A program made the translations under genes and the position numbers. A stretch of 64,000 bases of DNA from NCBI RefSeq assembly GCF_017562075.2, contig NC_054082.1, forward strand, positions 31,527,148 through 31,591,147, given 5' to 3'. Shown piece by piece: positions 50,105 to 63,944 of this stretch. This DNA is from Anopheles merus. Its lineage: Eukaryota; Arthropoda; Insecta; Diptera; Culicidae. The notes under the pieces were generated by a model. It searched no databases and had not been told where the DNA came from. It saw nothing but the letters and a program-made list of their open reading frames with translations. Every line of letters begins with the position of its first letter. Position 1 is the first letter of the stretch.

Positions 50105-51243
50105 TTCTCTTTTAAAACCATCGATCTCATTCCGTCCCGCTTTTGGTGCAGCAAATGTCAGCGACGGAGAGCAGAAGCGTTTAGCTTCAATTAGTGAGCG
50201 AGAGTGTGTCGGCCGCGCTCGCAGTGTGTGATCACGGGCGCAACTGTGCGACATCATGCATATGGAACGGTGCATCCACCGAACAGGAAAGGGAACGGGA
50301 ATGCCCGTGTGGTGCAAAACAAGTCCATTCGGTAAGCCACCCTCGCACCAAGTGGCATGTTTTGTGCATGTGCTTGGGTGGAGAGCCGCTGGCGGATGAG
50401 GAGCAGGAGATTGTGACAGATCCGTCCCAATGGTTGGTAAGCTTTTTCCTCCTGCAGCTTCAAGCACTGCTACTGGCTGAAGCTTGCCGGCCTTTTTCCA
50501 CCTCCAAATTGCAATTGAATAGAATTATTCCGATTTCTACTCTCTTTCCTTCATAGAAATGGATAGAAATAAAGCAGCAGCGTCAAACAAAACATCCAAA
50601 GCTCCAAAATTATACATCACAGCAGTCGAAATGTTGCAGGACGCCCTTAAAAACATCCGACGGGCCGCACAAACTAACGGATAAAAATTTCAATTTCAAT
50701 AACCACTGCCATAAGCATCATACGTCGCAGTAAGAGCGAATCGTTAAGTGAGCGCCTCCTTCCACCAATCCCAGTGGGAATTAATAAACTACCCAATCCC
50801 AACCCCGGCACGTAACACGTAAGCCCAGCTAAACCCAATCCCCGTTCTCGCGAAACAGCAGCAGCAGCAGCAGCAAAAATAAAGAAAGAAACACCGCCCA
50901 TGCATAATCGATGCAGCGCAGCAAGAAGGCGATCGATAAATATGATTGCCCATTTGACTACCAGATCCATCCGTGCATTCGACCGCCCGCTCGTCTCCTT
51001 ACGCCGTCATGCGCGACTGTCATACACGCAATTATGCCGCCCCGGGATAGCCGGCTTTACGCGACGGAGGGCCGCGGCGGCGGACGACGGATCGTCGGCG
51101 GCTAAGGATCGCTGGGCGATCAGGGCCGGGGCCGAATCGTGTTGGATCGCTTTTCTCGCAGCCCATCGCACGAACGGTCTGTGTGTACTGCATTTAATCG
51201 TGCACGATATTATCAATTTAAATTAATCGACACCCCCCGCGCA

Positions 51244-51281
<38 letters not shown>

Positions 51282-54082
51282 TGCACTCGCGTACTATAAT
51301 GTCGCTACAGGCCAGTCCGCCTTAATGCGATGCCCAATGAAAAGGGCAAGACACAATCCGGCGGGCTGTTGTGAAAACCGTGCCGCACCGTTCCAATCCA
51401 TTGTGACGATTAGATCGACACGATCGTCGGTGATGGTGATACGGTAGATAAAGGTATGCGAGACCTAGAACCGCAACCGCGTCCCCGGAACTGGAATGGA
51501 TCGGCATTTCATTCATTCGTTCGCACTACAACCGGGCGATTCACGCGGGCGCTCACCGGCCACAGGCAGTCTCTTACTGGCGGTTGGGCCCAAAAAGTGG
51601 CTGTAGCTGCGAACAAAAAAAAAACGGAACTGCTCCACACTGCCGCTGCGATCGCGAATGCTATTATCGGGTTACGATCGGCAATAGACGCTGTTTTGTA
51701 TGACTAAATTCATGGTGGAAGGGAAAGGGAAGCATCAAATGGCAAATGGTGAGCAAAAATAAGAAACGGAGAGACCGCTTCTCCGCGCTCCGCAGAATAA
51801 ATCTCATCCTCGTTTCGCACTAAATCAACCCACACACAGGCACCATGCGCCTCCACGCATAAAACGCGACACCACATAAGGAGTGTGCGTGTGTGTGTGT
51901 TTGTGTGTTTGGCGAGCTTCTGATAGCGAAGCGTTGATAAGCCACGGCCCGAGAGCACGCCAGCCGTTGCATAATGCATGGTACACCGCTAATGCTAATC
52001 CACTGCTCGGATCCGGATGAGAAGTGAATAGATAAGGCAGCGAGGGGGAAGCTGGAGGATGGTAATTTTTTCGCAGCAATACCCACCCACAAATGCCACA
52101 CCGTAAAGTGCGTACATTCGCGATGCGTGCTCCATTAGCATGCTGGGACGGGTGCGAGTAATGTGCGATTTTTCATTCTTTTTCCTTTTTTTTTGTTCTG
52201 TGTGTTCAGGAGCGGGCGTTGGAAACAGCAAACGCTGCTGCGATCTCCGGTGCGATCGCGCGCACTAACCGACCGTGTTAATGACCGACAGGTTGTTTAG
52301 AGGACAGTTTGCACTACGCGGGCTGCGCGCGGATTCGATACCGCCCGCAGCAGGATGTGCGTATAAGTGAGCTGGTTGGAATGTGCATTTTAATCGCTGT
52401 CTACACGTTAGGACGCACCGTCCGGCGAAGGCGAAGAAGCGAGAATTGGAAGCGAAGCAGAAGCGAGGCAATCGGGCTGAAGATGTCGATTTTAGGACCG
52501 CACCGGTTTTTTTTTTAATCGGCGTTCGGCTAAGGATACTATTTAAATAACTGAGCTAGCACATTGCCGTGACGAAAGCTCTGACCAAAGAAGTATGTTC
52601 AAAACAAGAGAGCTCTTGGGTCACTTGTACGTGAACCGCAGAGGCAGAGAGTAAATCAACTTATTCTGTCAAAAAGCAGGCAGCAGCATTAAGCCAAAAA
52701 AAGCTTCTTCATCTATTGTTATAAACTTTTGCTGTTGTTGTTCCGTCAAGTTGCCCGTGTAGTCATTTATCCATAAGTTGTATATGAAGCCCCGATGCAA
52801 TGCTCTTTTTGATAAGTTGACAAGTTAGTCACTTGGTGAAAAATGACATTATTTTGGAGCATTTTCCTCGAAAGCACATCGAAGAAATGAAAAGCGTTGC
52901 CACATCTTGGCGCAACCAACACTGTCCCAATCGGAGCCACTATAGGAGATCCCCCCCCCCTCCCCGCCCTTCCCCCACTGTGCCCACCGCGTACGGAGAC
53001 CGATGAACCTGCATAATAAAGCAGACCACCGGTCAGCAAACGTGACTGGCCCGATCGGTGGGTGTGTGTTCTTTGCTTGAGCCCACAAACCGCCCCCCCA
53101 CCCCTCTCCCACCAACATCATAACGCATCCCATTTGTCGATGTCGGTTTACATCGGGATGGGTGGCCGAGCCTGGTCCATTTCTCGTCACAGTATCATGT
53201 AAAGTCGCTGCGAACGGCAAGGCGCACCTACGAACGGTTCGAGGGCACAGTAATAAGCACACACACACCGGCGCCGGCACACCGATTGCTTACAGCATTG
53301 GAATGGGGCGGGAATTGCTGGGGGGGGGGGAGTGCTGGCTGTGGTGGTGGTGCATTAAACGAAACTCATCTAGAGTAGGGCAACCAATTTCCAATACGTT
53401 GGCCAGCTCAGCTTGAGAGATGGGCGGAAGAAGGGCGCTCCCAGGACGGGAAGCAAACGGGGAAAGGAGTTCCCAGGCAGTTCTAGAAACTACCGCGACG
53501 ACGCGGTGTGGTGTGTTGTTTTCATTTTCCCTTTCCCCGGTGGCGGCAGTGGCGGTTGGCTTTACACACACCTTTTGATTTCAACAGATCCATTTCATTT
53601 GACCATTTTTACAAAAGGCCTGCGTCGGCTGCTGCTGCTTCTGCTGCTGCGGCCCGCTGAAAGGAGGACTGTTGGATTATTCATCATCCTCGCTGTGCAA
53701 TTGACACCGCGCAGCCCGTCGGTCCAACGACGAAGGACGGTTCCATGGACCTCCCCTCACCTCCTCCCTCCCTCACAAGCAATGCTAGTAGAAGATGCGA
53801 CTGTTGTTGCTGCTGCCTGCCGCCTGCTACGAACGTTTCCAGTCATGCTGGCACGGCTCCCTCAGTAGCTTGGGCTGGTTTTAATTTTCAACCGAGCGCA
53901 ACCAAAACGCCTTCAAAAACGTGCGCAAAAGCAAAGTGGCAAAGAGGGTTTTTTTTTTGTTTGTCGGTGCGCGCTTTTGCCCGCTGTTCTCCTTCTACTG
54001 GTCCTGTTTTTTTTATTTTTTCTTGGCTGAGCGGTTTGCGAGTTTGTTTCCCTTTCTTCTATGCAAAGTTATATACACAGAA

Positions 54083-54158
<76 letters not shown>

Positions 54159-57100
54159 CGCAAGTTACGTATCGCTACCGGGGTTTGGTATCGCATCGGA
54201 ATTGAATAAATAGGAAAATCTGCTGCACACACAACACCGCATCATATTGCTCAATTGATTTTACTTTCCGCCGGGACCGATCGTCCGGCGGAAAGTGTCG
54301 GCGAGTGTGTTGTAACGAGCGTACCCTCCTGTTGCAAAGTGAGTACACCGATTGGCCCACCTTTTCTGTGCTGTGCTGCTCAAAACACTCCCGACAGCAC
54401 CAACCGACACGTCAGTCGTATTGTAGCATCCGGGTTAAATGTTAGGCGATTAAAATCACCCTCAAAAAAAAAAAAGCTCTTCACCAAGCCCATCGATCAG
54501 AGTGTGGGAGAGCGAGGAAAGAAGGGAGGAGGGAGTACCGCACGCACATCATCGCGCACCACATTTACAATTCCGAATCGGCAATCATTCATCCAAAACC
54601 ACGCCCCAAACTGTCTGTCAGAGAGCAATTTTAATTTAACATAAATCGAGAAACGGCAAACGGCGAGCAGCGACGACCAAAGCAGCTGCCCCTGCTTGCC
54701 GCGAGCTGTTAGGGTAAGGTAAGAGTGGTGGGCTCTTGGTTTCACACCCTGCTGTGAGCAATTCAGGACACCGGTAAGTGGGTACCGCTCGCCGTGACAA
54801 CCTCCTTTTTTTTTTTTGAATCCCAACGGTCGGTGGGCGCGCATACATGCGCCCAGCGCCAGGCCGTTTAGCTTTCGTCAAACTTCGAGCTAGAAACGGC
54901 AAACGCGATACGCGATCCTACCATGAGGTGCATTTCCGTGAGGCTGCAAACATCGCAAAAAAGAAGACAAAAAAATAGGACCGATGCAACACAACGCCGC
55001 ACACACACACCCACTGGTAGGGTAGGCGAATGAGCGAAAGCAGAAGCGAAACACCACTACCGCCACCAGCAGCAGCGCCACCCTCGAATTGTGCTTGCGA
55101 ATGTGAATTCAGGACGAAGCGCACAGAACAGCGAATCTTAGAGGTCAAACGCCTGGCCGAACACCGCCCCCTTCCGTGACGTCGATAAGGGGGGCGAAGC
55201 CGCGCTTGGCGCTGCTATCTCTCAAACCGCGATGGTGCGCGTTGTCGTTGCTGTCGGCAGCTTTTTTTTTTTTGGAGAAACGTTCAAGCAGGACAGGGTG
55301 GCTGATGGGGGTTGTGTATTCGGCAGCCAAACGCGGAGAGCTGGGAGCGTTGGGGCGAGAGCGACGACGGTTCGATTTCGATCATTTGAATTTCCTATCA
55401 AGGCGACCGTGAAAATCTGTTCGGTGGTGTGTGGATAAACAGCTTCATTTGCCAGCTGCTTGCACAACACTTCCACATCGCACGGGGAGGGGGTGGGGTG
55501 AGGGAATGGGGGAGATATTGGTTAGTCCTCCACAAACGAATGAATGCGACCCCGGGACTGATCGGCCGGTTCGATCAAATGATGAGCGCTGGCGAACGAA
55601 GATGACGGGTGTAGTGCATCTCATATCGCAGCTAACCAACAAACACCGCGAAAAAGGTTCTAGAAGCTGGCCAAAAGCTGCTGTGAGCGGAACCAAACCA
55701 ATGTGAAGGGGGTGAGCGTTGCTATGTTTGCTGGAAAACCGCATTATACAAGACACAGGGCAGGCAGGCAGGCAGGGATTGTGGATGATATTGTCATTCG
55801 CTGCACTGCACGGTTGCACACTGCATCGTCACACGGGACACCGCAGCTTTTGGTTGCAGCTGACCGGTCATAGCGAAACGAAGAAAGAAAGGAAGAAGAA
55901 AAAAACCAACACAGCAATGCACAGTGTTCTAATCCTGCCTCGTTCGGCGTTTCACTGCTTCACAGCGCCGCACTGCTCCACCGCCTGTGCAGCCAACGTT
56001 GTTGTGCTGCGCTCCATCTCCGGTAGGGTGAATGCACCAAATTGCATTGTTGATCTTTTTTTTTCTTCTTTTTTCCATTCATTTGGTTCTGCTTCCTTTG
56101 CGCTGGGCAGTGTTACATTTGCCTAACGAATGCCGGTCAAGCGCTTGGAGCCGGAGGAGGTGGAGCCGCATAGGACATTCTCCTGCAGCAACCGGCCGCA
56201 GTGACAAGGGCAGTTCATCCCTCGGCGCGGGTAAATTCCGTCCTTTTGCTATTCTAATGAGCCTCCCGAGCTGCATTTGACCTGTCTGACCCCTTCCGCG
56301 TGCTTGTGTGTGTGTGAGTGTGTGTTTGTTGTGAGGTAGAGAGAAGGGCTATTGATTGTACTTGTACCTCTTACTTTGTTTCTCCGATTGGCCACTGAGA
56401 TGTCATTGCTATCGTGCGTCATTTATGGAAGCGAGATGAGAGCAAATCGAGTAAAGTTTTGCAATGAATAAAGAGGCTTCTCAAGTGGTAGTTACTACTG
56501 TTATAAATTCATAATAAGGCCCACACAAATTGTACGCATTCGACAACATGCTCACATTGATCTTTTTCGCATGTAAAGCATGGAATTCAACTGCCGTACA
56601 GTAAACCCTCCAGCTCAATAGAAACCGATATTCGATCTACTAGCTAAGCCGTGCCCCGGCCATTCCACAATGTTAACGCAATTCTCAAATCTCTACCCCG
56701 TCATTAGGCAGCGACGTTTTGCACCCCGTGCTCAATTAGCGGTGTGATTGGATCGAACCGTCTGGAACGAACCATGTGGCCATTACGTAAGATTAAAATC
56801 CCACCGTTAAAAAAGGTTAACCAATTACAAAACACGCATGTAAACCACGCACACACACACAGACATATTACAGCAAAATGGTAACAAATAATACAGACGT
56901 TGTAATACAATGGGCCTGTTACGTGTCTCGCTTGCCGCCGGGTGTGTGTTTGATATCGATCTGCGAAATAATGCGCCGTCCGGTGAGCTTTATCTAGCAC
57001 TGGCCTCTGGATGGATGAGAATCGTTTACGGCGCACATGTTTGGTTCTGAGTTTTAGTGAAATCCATTGTCATAGTTTTGGGAGGGGGGGGGGCGGCAAA

Positions 57101-58960
57101 ACAAACGGAGCGCAGGAATAATGGAGACGCCCAGTAATTAGTAATTCATGAAGAAAGCAGGAGAAAAAATTACACAATTTTATCGAAATGGTGATTAAAT
57201 CTAGCGCCAAACGTATACTGCACAAAGACAAGTAATGTAAAATTTAACCTTACAATCTGACTATTTGAGTGGGAAGTATTTTTATCTGTTCTGCCGTTAG
57301 TAAACATTCCAGCAAATCTCTCCTTGCAGTAAATGGAGCGCAAAGCTCAGAGCAAAACCATTACCGACAAATGACATCGAATCACTAGCGCACCCAGCAC
57401 ATGTGCTCGGACGGCGTGGCATGGCCACAGCAACAAAGCTGTCCGTTGGCCGTGCACGCTGACGAATGTCTTTTCCCGCCGCACGGAAAAATTGCATGAG
57501 CTTTTACCCGGCACGGTGAGCACGGCATGAGCAAACATTGCCGAGAGAGAGAGAGAGAGCGAGAAAGATAGCTAGGGAGGGGAAAAGCAAGCGCAAGAGA
57601 AAAAGTTCTCTCTCTCTATATATATTGAGAGCAAAAGCGCGCCACTAAGCGCGCGAGAGGAACGTTGAACGGTGAGAGTGGGAAAGGAAAATGAGTGCCC
57701 GTACGGTGGTAACTCATTCTCTTACTACTTCGGAGGGGGTTTGAGGTTGTAAATAAGCCCCCCTCCCTCCCCTCCCAGCGATGTGCTGTAAACAAAGCCC
57801 CGAAGCCGTCAGTCGTCCGCTGCACTGGCCCATAGGCGTATGGGTTGCGTTTGTTTCGATCTGCTGCGACAATGTAACGCGATACAGCCGCTTTTCATGG
57901 CGAAAAAGGTTAACAGCATTGCATATAATAATTTAAATTGTTTATACAATGATTTCAAAAATTATTAAAAATCAAAATATTATCGTAAAATAGGGGTTTT
58001 AACTTTTCACATAAATTCCACGGGAATGTACTTTTTGGAAACGCCCTCATTTTGCTATTGCAAATAGAGCAACGCGTTATTTTGGTCATATGTGCACAAA
58101 CATTTTAACAACTTTCCTCCTCCACTCTGATGTCGGTTGCAATTAAGTTCCTCAACAAAACAAAACAAAAAAAAAGTCAATTTAGCATGTCTGCATTCTG
58201 GCTTACCTTTCACGTAACCGGCCATACTGCCGGTGCCGACCAGCACGGTGGTGGTGGTGGTGGTGGTAGCCGCTGCTGTCGAGTGACCATTAACGCTGAC
58301 GCTGCCGAGCCCGATCGTTGTTGCGCCGTTGCTGGCGTTGCTGTACGTGCGCTTCCGCGCCCCGGCCGGAAGCAGCGGCTGACGTGTCGCCGTCGCATTG
58401 ACCACCGACGCGGCGCCGAGATGGGGATGGGCCGTGCTGGAGACGGCGGACAGCGTAGCGGTGGTGCTGGCCGGCAGGCTGACGAGGGTCGGCGAAAGCA
58501 GCCGACTGGCCGCCGCCGTCGATCCACCGTTCTGGACCAGCGTGGGCGGCTGGTGGTGCCCGTTCAGCAGCACCTTCGACTTTAGGCTGACGGTGGTGCC
58601 GGCTGGTGGCGGTGACGAGAACCCGTTCCCATTTCGGCTGCTGCTGATGCTGGTGATGGTGGTGGTACCATTGTTGGTGATGTGGTGGTTACCGCCGGTC
58701 ACCACCACCCCATTGCTGGCGCCGTTGGCGAAGGCAATGCCGCCGCCGCCGCCTGTGCTGGAGCCACCGAACAGCCCTCCGAGGCTGGCCGCTCCAACGA
58801 TCGTGGTCGCGTACGCCACATTGCTGCCGGTCTGGCGATGCAGGGGAGGCGGTGTGCGGTGATGCCGGGACGCCGGCTGCAGCTTCAGATGTGGGGGCTG
58901 CTGCTCTTGCTGCTCCAGAAACTTGGCCGCCTCCAGTAGCGTATCCACGGCGGACAGCAT
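32136..58960 (-). CDS. Mnt: Mnt, Max-binding bHLH-leucine-zipper repressor
   Basis: Nuclear repressor that pairs with Max at E-boxes, opposes Myc and recruits Sin3. Exons: 58207-58960, 35259-36099, 34914-35073, 34603-34816, 33539-33639, 33085-33448, 32369-33015, 32136-32273, giving 1072 residues. The N-terminal exon encodes the Sin3-interaction domain (MLSAVDTLLEAAKFLEQQEQ), then Ser/Thr/Gly-rich sequence. The bHLH starts at residue 536 (GTREVHNKLEKNRRAHLKEC) with the H-E-R E-box contact residues (His540, Glu544, Arg548). The zipper begins at 586 (LLKRKEREYEHEMERLAKEK). The rest is low-complexity with poly-Ser runs, ending NGGNRLQLHLTH. An in-frame ATG at 59086 would bury the SID 42 residues in, so I chose 58960. 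The first intron is 22 kb. Confidence 0.93.
33016..33084 (-). other. 69-nt Mnt intron that is open in frame
   Basis: The donor is GGTG|GTAAGT and the acceptor CTTCGCAG|CAAAC. The length is a multiple of three and the frame stays open, so retention would add a 23-residue basic segment containing KSHKHKPLRELLPLR. Confidence 0.75.
35131..35204. repeat. (CA)37 microsatellite inside a 185-base Mnt intron
   Basis: A pure 74-base CA run, GT-repeat in the transcript, fills nearly half of the short intron just before the bHLH exon. It starts about 55 bases after the donor of exon 2. Confidence 0.97.
39093..39120. other. Perfect 12-bp inverted repeat with a 4-base loop
   Basis: ACAAACCCATGG is followed by TAAG and then the exact complement CCATGGGTTTGT. 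The stem is too short for a microRNA precursor. It may be a chance palindrome or a binding site. Confidence 0.9.
42350..42379. repeat. (TTA)10 microsatellite
   Basis: Ten uninterrupted TTA units in the Mnt intron, the only long trinucleotide run in non-coding DNA of the right half. Confidence 0.95.
46760..48884 (-). CDS. Large open exon inside the Mnt intron; candidate alternative first coding exon of Mnt
   Basis: An open frame of 708 codons begins MYSDDKRFPSRTQPGVPFGD at an ATG with G at -3; an in-frame stop lies six codons upstream, so the start is real or later. The protein is rich in Pro, Ala, Gly, Ser, His and Gln runs, like a transcriptional regulator. Near its end are a CtBP-motif-like EPKDFSMK (consensus PxDLS) and a basic segment KAAPKKKWIHRHYMK. 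Reading on unspliced gives 21 more residues to a stop at 46695. A donor (AAGG|GTAAAT) follows HYMK and leaves phase 1. The Mnt exon at 35259-36099 accepts phase 1 and would continue as DEPLTNGHS. I do not recognise the family. It could also be an independent nested gene whose other exons I missed. Confidence 0.65.
50063..50102. repeat. (CT)n microsatellite
   Basis: Twenty CT units. On the minus strand it is a GAGA run, a potential GAGA-factor site about 1.2 kb upstream of the nested exon. Confidence 0.95.
54084..54156. repeat. (CA)n microsatellite, 73 bases
   Basis: Uninterrupted alternating C and A. It produces spurious His/Thr-repeat reading frames, which I do not treat as genes. Confidence 0.97.
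54263..54296. other. Perfect 12-bp inverted repeat with a 10-base loop
   Basis: ACTTTCCGCCGG is followed by a 10-base loop and the exact complement CCGGCGGAAAGT. The GC-rich stem is a stable hairpin in either strand. It is shorter than a typical microRNA precursor. Confidence 0.9.
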
Positions 58961-61382
58961 GATCGTCCGCGGTGCGCACAATTGCTTACGCACACACGCA
59001 CACCAGTGAAGCGGCGGCAAGCGCGGAGGAAGAGGGTGTCGACAAATGGGCGCCCCGTGTAACGCACGCACCTGCCCCTCTCGCACTCTAACCCGCTAGG
59101 CACACGCACACGGCGGGTGGGGGGCTCGCCAAAACGGCTAACCCACACACACACGCACACGCACAATCACTCAATCTCGCTCGTTTCTCGTTGTCTCTCT
59201 ATCTTTCTGCTTCGTCTTCGATCTCCAAACAGTGTTCAAACCGACACGCACACACAACACGCACTGCTACGTGCGCGACGCACTTTGAAATCGTTACGAA
59301 CGGGGGAAGGAGATACGGCCAGACGCAGGAGGGGGGGGGGCAGCGAAACCGGGGTTCCTTCCCTTTGAGCCCGTTCGCGTTCGCTGTTCGCTTCTTTGCT
59401 GCTCGCGGGCGTAGTTTCACACACTGCGGTTGCTGCTGCTGCTGCTGCTGCCGTGGCGAATCGGGAGACGACGAACGGAAGTGCGTAAATCGTGCCAAAC
59501 CGGACCGCGGAAGCAAAACGAGAACATGGAAAAGAGCAGAAGAAAACAGATTCATTAATAGTTAATGGGCATGGGGCGGTCAGCTTCGTAGTCCGAAGCT
59601 TTTTTTTTCACTCTTTTTGTGTGCTACACTAGCTTGGACGCGTACTATGCGGTGGGAAGTGTAAAAAGATTGTGGGAAGCGGTTTATAGTACGAGACGAT
59701 AATAAGGGGAAAAATGTACAAAAAACCAATATTTTGCCAATTACAAACACATGTGTAATTTATGAAACAATCGTGTATCACATTCTCTTCATGCGTATAC
59801 GATCTCACCACCGAAGAAGAAAAACGAAATAATAAGCTAACTTGGCCCCACGCATCACGCAATTGAGTGAAAATTCTTCTTTTTACTATTATGATTAGTC
59901 GCGGAATTGAAAGCCAACTTTTAGTACGGATTTGATAGAGATTTTCGCATAATTGCAATCAAAACGGAACCCAATTTACGTCCATTGTACACCTAAAACC
60001 CGCTAGATGGACGTAGGTGAGCCCCAATCACACATTGCCAGCCACAAGCATCGCATTCCGATTTCCAAAACTTGGTTCGCGAAATACATTAAAAAGGAAG
60101 GCTCTTTACGAAGGCCATAAAGTGTTCGTTTCGCTGCTAGCACACACACACACACACACATACGAAGGCTAGAAGTGTGTGAAATAGAAGAAAGAAAAAA
60201 AAAGATCAACCTCAGAAAGTGGAGACTAGAAGAGGAGACAACGGCAGAAATAACAAAAACAACACCAACAACAAAATGCAAACTCACGCACTTTGCCAGC
60301 TTAAAAAGGAAGGCGCCGCGGTGAGGCGGTCGTGTACGCATCACGCCACTCGACTGTAAGGAAGTAAGGGGAGGGGGAGTGGAAGCAGGAAAGAAGTGTA
60401 GAAAAAACCCCAACACTTCATCCGGTTACGCATTAGTACCCACACAGGTGTACGCATGTGTAAAGTAAACTGAAGAGGCAGCTTGGGAGGCAGCGTTCGA
60501 GAGAGAAAGAGAGAAAAAACGCAACATGCTCCCCCTATGCTCATAGGGTATCGAACATAGTAATGCGTACCCACGCATAGGAGAGACGGGAGTGGGAACA
60601 CGGGGTTGGAATTTGGGGATTTTCTCATAATTCCACCTCGACCCGGCCGGTTCAGCTTCTTCCCTTTGGTACTGTGCGGTATGTTCCTGTGCCTGTGTAA
60701 GCCCTGTACAACACCCTTCAAAAGGTAAGGGTTGTGTGCTCTGCCAACTGGCAGCTATTAACGTTGATAATAATGCCTGCGCTTCCCAAACCCATCCTTC
60801 CCCGACTGCCACATACACTTAACAATGCATAACTAACACAACGCTAACACAGCACGTGGGGAAGAACGTGGAAAGCACACAGTTTTCCAACACGACACAA
60901 TAACAAAACACCCCGAGCGAAGAGAACGCAAGTGAGAGAAGGTGAGCAATAGAATGAGACAGTGAGAGAGAGAGAGACTGTGCGAACCGAAGAGGCTAGT
61001 GAGCAAGATGAAAACGGCTGCAGCAGACAAGTGGCAGCAAGTGGTGGTTAGTAATGAAAACAACATAACAGCATACCCTCCCAACTCCCTTTCACCCCCC
61101 AAACACACACACAGATACAAGCCATATTATCATCCCATCACTAACCCATCTACACGTTTCCGTGTAGTAGTGTAAACTCTCTTCCATTCTCTCTCTCTCC
61201 CTCTAACTACACACACACTCACAACTCTCACGGTGTCACGGAGAAAGGGAAATCCCCGTGCGTAATAGCAAACGGTTTGCGCAGGAGTGTGTGAGTACGC
61301 GCACACACATTCATTCAACCTTGCTGTGTCGGTGTGTGCGTGGCTTTCTGTTGTATAGCTTCAGCAGACAGCGTGCAATTGT

Positions 61383-61388
<6 letters not shown>

Positions 61389-61436
<48 letters not shown>
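61389..61436. repeat. (CT)24 microsatellite
   Basis: A 48-base pure CT run, GA on the strand of Mnt, about 2.4 kb upstream of the Mnt start codon. Confidence 0.95.
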
Positions 61437-61442
<6 letters not shown>

Positions 61443-63264
61443 ATCTTCGCAACGTGTCGTGAGAACGAGAGGGAGAGAGAGAGAGCCTTTCAACCACGCT
61501 GCAAGCAATGGGAGCGAGCGATAACGCATTTTGAATGGCAAGGTCATGGCAACGTGAAAGGGAAGCATACTCGGAAAGTGTGTACAAGTGTGTGTGTGTG
61601 TGTGTGCGTGCGTGAAATGAAAAGGATCCAAAACATGCCGTTTGCGACGAAAACAAAGCGCGATTTAGGGGATGCTTCCGTGGGTATGGGTCGAGTCTCG
61701 GGCGTTATTTGGAGGACGTAAGGAAAATAGAGAAAATAGTACTAAACGGGTCGTCCCGGGAAGGAATGAACGAGCACGGAAGGACATCCTGCACACCAAG
61801 GGGTGGTACATTTTCTTTGGAATTGATTTCAATTTTACTGAGCGTTAAACTGTAAAATGAAAAGATTCCGAGATCTGCTTTTACTTTTCGAACTTGCAGT
61901 TTATGCCATACGAAAAAGGTTGGATCTTCTAAGGTTTCCTATCGTCCTATCCTATAGTGAATTTGAAAATTGTAGGCTAATAAACTGATTTATAAAAATT
62001 AAATGAGCGTCATTCAAACCATCACTGTCCTTTCGCTCAAAACTGGCTTTGAAGTCAACTTCTGCTTCATTGCAGTGGTGACCGGAATTGATTGCCGAAG
62101 TCGCCATCGAAACACACAGCCATTGTACGAGCTATTTTGCCGGAAAAGCGCCCGGCCAAAAATGGGTGAAAAGGGAGGGAGGGGAGAGGGATGGGTGGCT
62201 GGGACGGGAGGTGCAACCCTTGTGCTCGCAAACATCCGGCATGGCCAGTGCGCATGTGCTCGCCGAGGGCGGAAAACGACGCGACACACAACAAAGCAAC
62301 AGTGTCGGCAATGGCTCCGCTGGGGCACCGTAACGAGCTCCGTCTATCGTCGTCGCTTGCCGGTAAGCCGCACCTTCTCCCCCCCTTCCCCCCCCCGCCC
62401 TTCTCCACGCGATTCGCTCAAATAACGTCTCGGAAAGGACACAACCTCCGCTGAGTGCTGTTGAATGCTCGGGAAAAGGGCAGGCAGGACTCTCTCGCTT
62501 GCCTTTCACATTCAAAACACAGCACACACCATCATCAGCATCGGAGCAACATCATTTGCCCAGTAACGCATGGCGCGCATGGGCACCATCATGCCCCTGA
62601 GTTGGTCCGGGGCTCTTTTGCTGCAAAGCATTCTCTTTTCGCATGCATCCCCGGTTGCGTGTGTGCTTGCTTTTGTGTTGCTGTAGCCATCGCATCCATC
62701 GCAGCCTTGGCCGCGGGCTCACAAACACTGTGACACGCTTTTTTGCCGAATAGCCAAACCGGTTTGATGGCCACCAAATCTCACACGTGGACACAAATGT
62801 CCTTTTTACACTGTGTAACGTTCTCCCCCCCCCGTTATTTCGTTGGTTTGCCTGGTTGGTTCGAATCGATCGAACGTTTTCATTACTAGCTAATACAACG
62901 ACTACCGGGATTTGATGTGTTTAATGTGCCTGTTCAAAATGCGCTTAAACAATATTTGTAAATAGTGGTAGCCAAATATTTTTTAGAATTGAAATAACAG
63001 AGAATTGATTGCATATGATCAATAATTTGTTAATATACTTTTTTTTAAAGTATAGGTATATTCAATCTAATGACAAATCCCAGATTGACGCCATAAATTG
63101 ACTAAGTAATTTTTTACCAAATGTCCCCTAATATTTGGCCTTTTTCCATCGTAGTCATTTTGTTCCTTCTCCGCAGCCGTTAGCTGTTTGCTGTGGTCAC
63201 GCGCCACTCGGCGTCACCACGTGAGCGTAGAATGCGTTTGCGTTCTATCAAACGGTTACAACAC

Positions 63265-63270
<6 letters not shown>

Positions 63271-63314
<44 letters not shown>
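63271..63314. repeat. (CA)22 microsatellite
   Basis: A pure 44-base CA run, preceded by a shorter imperfect CA stretch from about 63260. Confidence 0.95.
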
Positions 63315-63320
<6 letters not shown>

Positions 63321-63944
63321 ATCCTCCACCGATCATGCCCGGGCTAGAAGAGTGATGCAAATTGCCAAGGGTTCGATTTTCCGCCCGAAACCTGCGCGGG
63401 GTTTGGGTGACGCCGACAACATGTGGCATGCGGCACTTCCGCAAACGCCGCAAAAACTTGATTCGGATTTCCCGGGCACCGCAAACGGTAATGGAAAAAC
63501 AACAAACACCTCGCCGGCATATACACACACACGCACGTGTGGCTCCTTTCACTCTCTGTCTCTGGCTCACCTTCTCTCGCTATCTCTCTCGCGCCCACAC
63601 ACACACACACATACTCTCTCTTTTCCGAGTTTCGTCCTGCAAAGTAAAGGTTGTTGTTGTCGTTGATGATGATGTGTCCGAAGCCACCGCCATCAGCTTT
63701 TACTACCATCATTCCCGAGCCAGCAATTGCGCAGATGCCAACACAATCGTGCAGCTCGGTTGTGCTCATGCTCAGGGACAATCTTCACGACCAAGCCTCA
63801 AACACACACGCACAGTAGGGCAGAATAATGTCGTCTTTTGCAAAAAAAACAGGCGCGATTGATTTGCGCTCCCCCCCCCCCCAAATATATGTGTTGTAGA
63901 GGGGAAATGGATCGGAATAAAAGGTAAGCATGCTCGAAATGATA

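Larger units (their letters stand above)
48885..58206 (-). other. Mnt intron, right part
   Basis: Nine kilobases with many simple repeats: (CT)n at 50063-50102 and 51246-51278, a 73-base CA run at 54084-54156, and a 12-bp hairpin at 54263-54296. The bases just above 48884 should contain the promoter of the nested exon. No other exon was recognised. Confidence 0.65.

Noticed and set aside
53745..54209. Open frames with long His/Thr repeats
   Set aside because: They arise from reading the CA microsatellite at 54084-54156; no start context, splice pattern or family match.
59014..59086. Upstream in-frame ATG for Mnt
   Set aside because: It would place the Sin3-interaction helix 42 residues from the N terminus, whereas the family has it at the very start.
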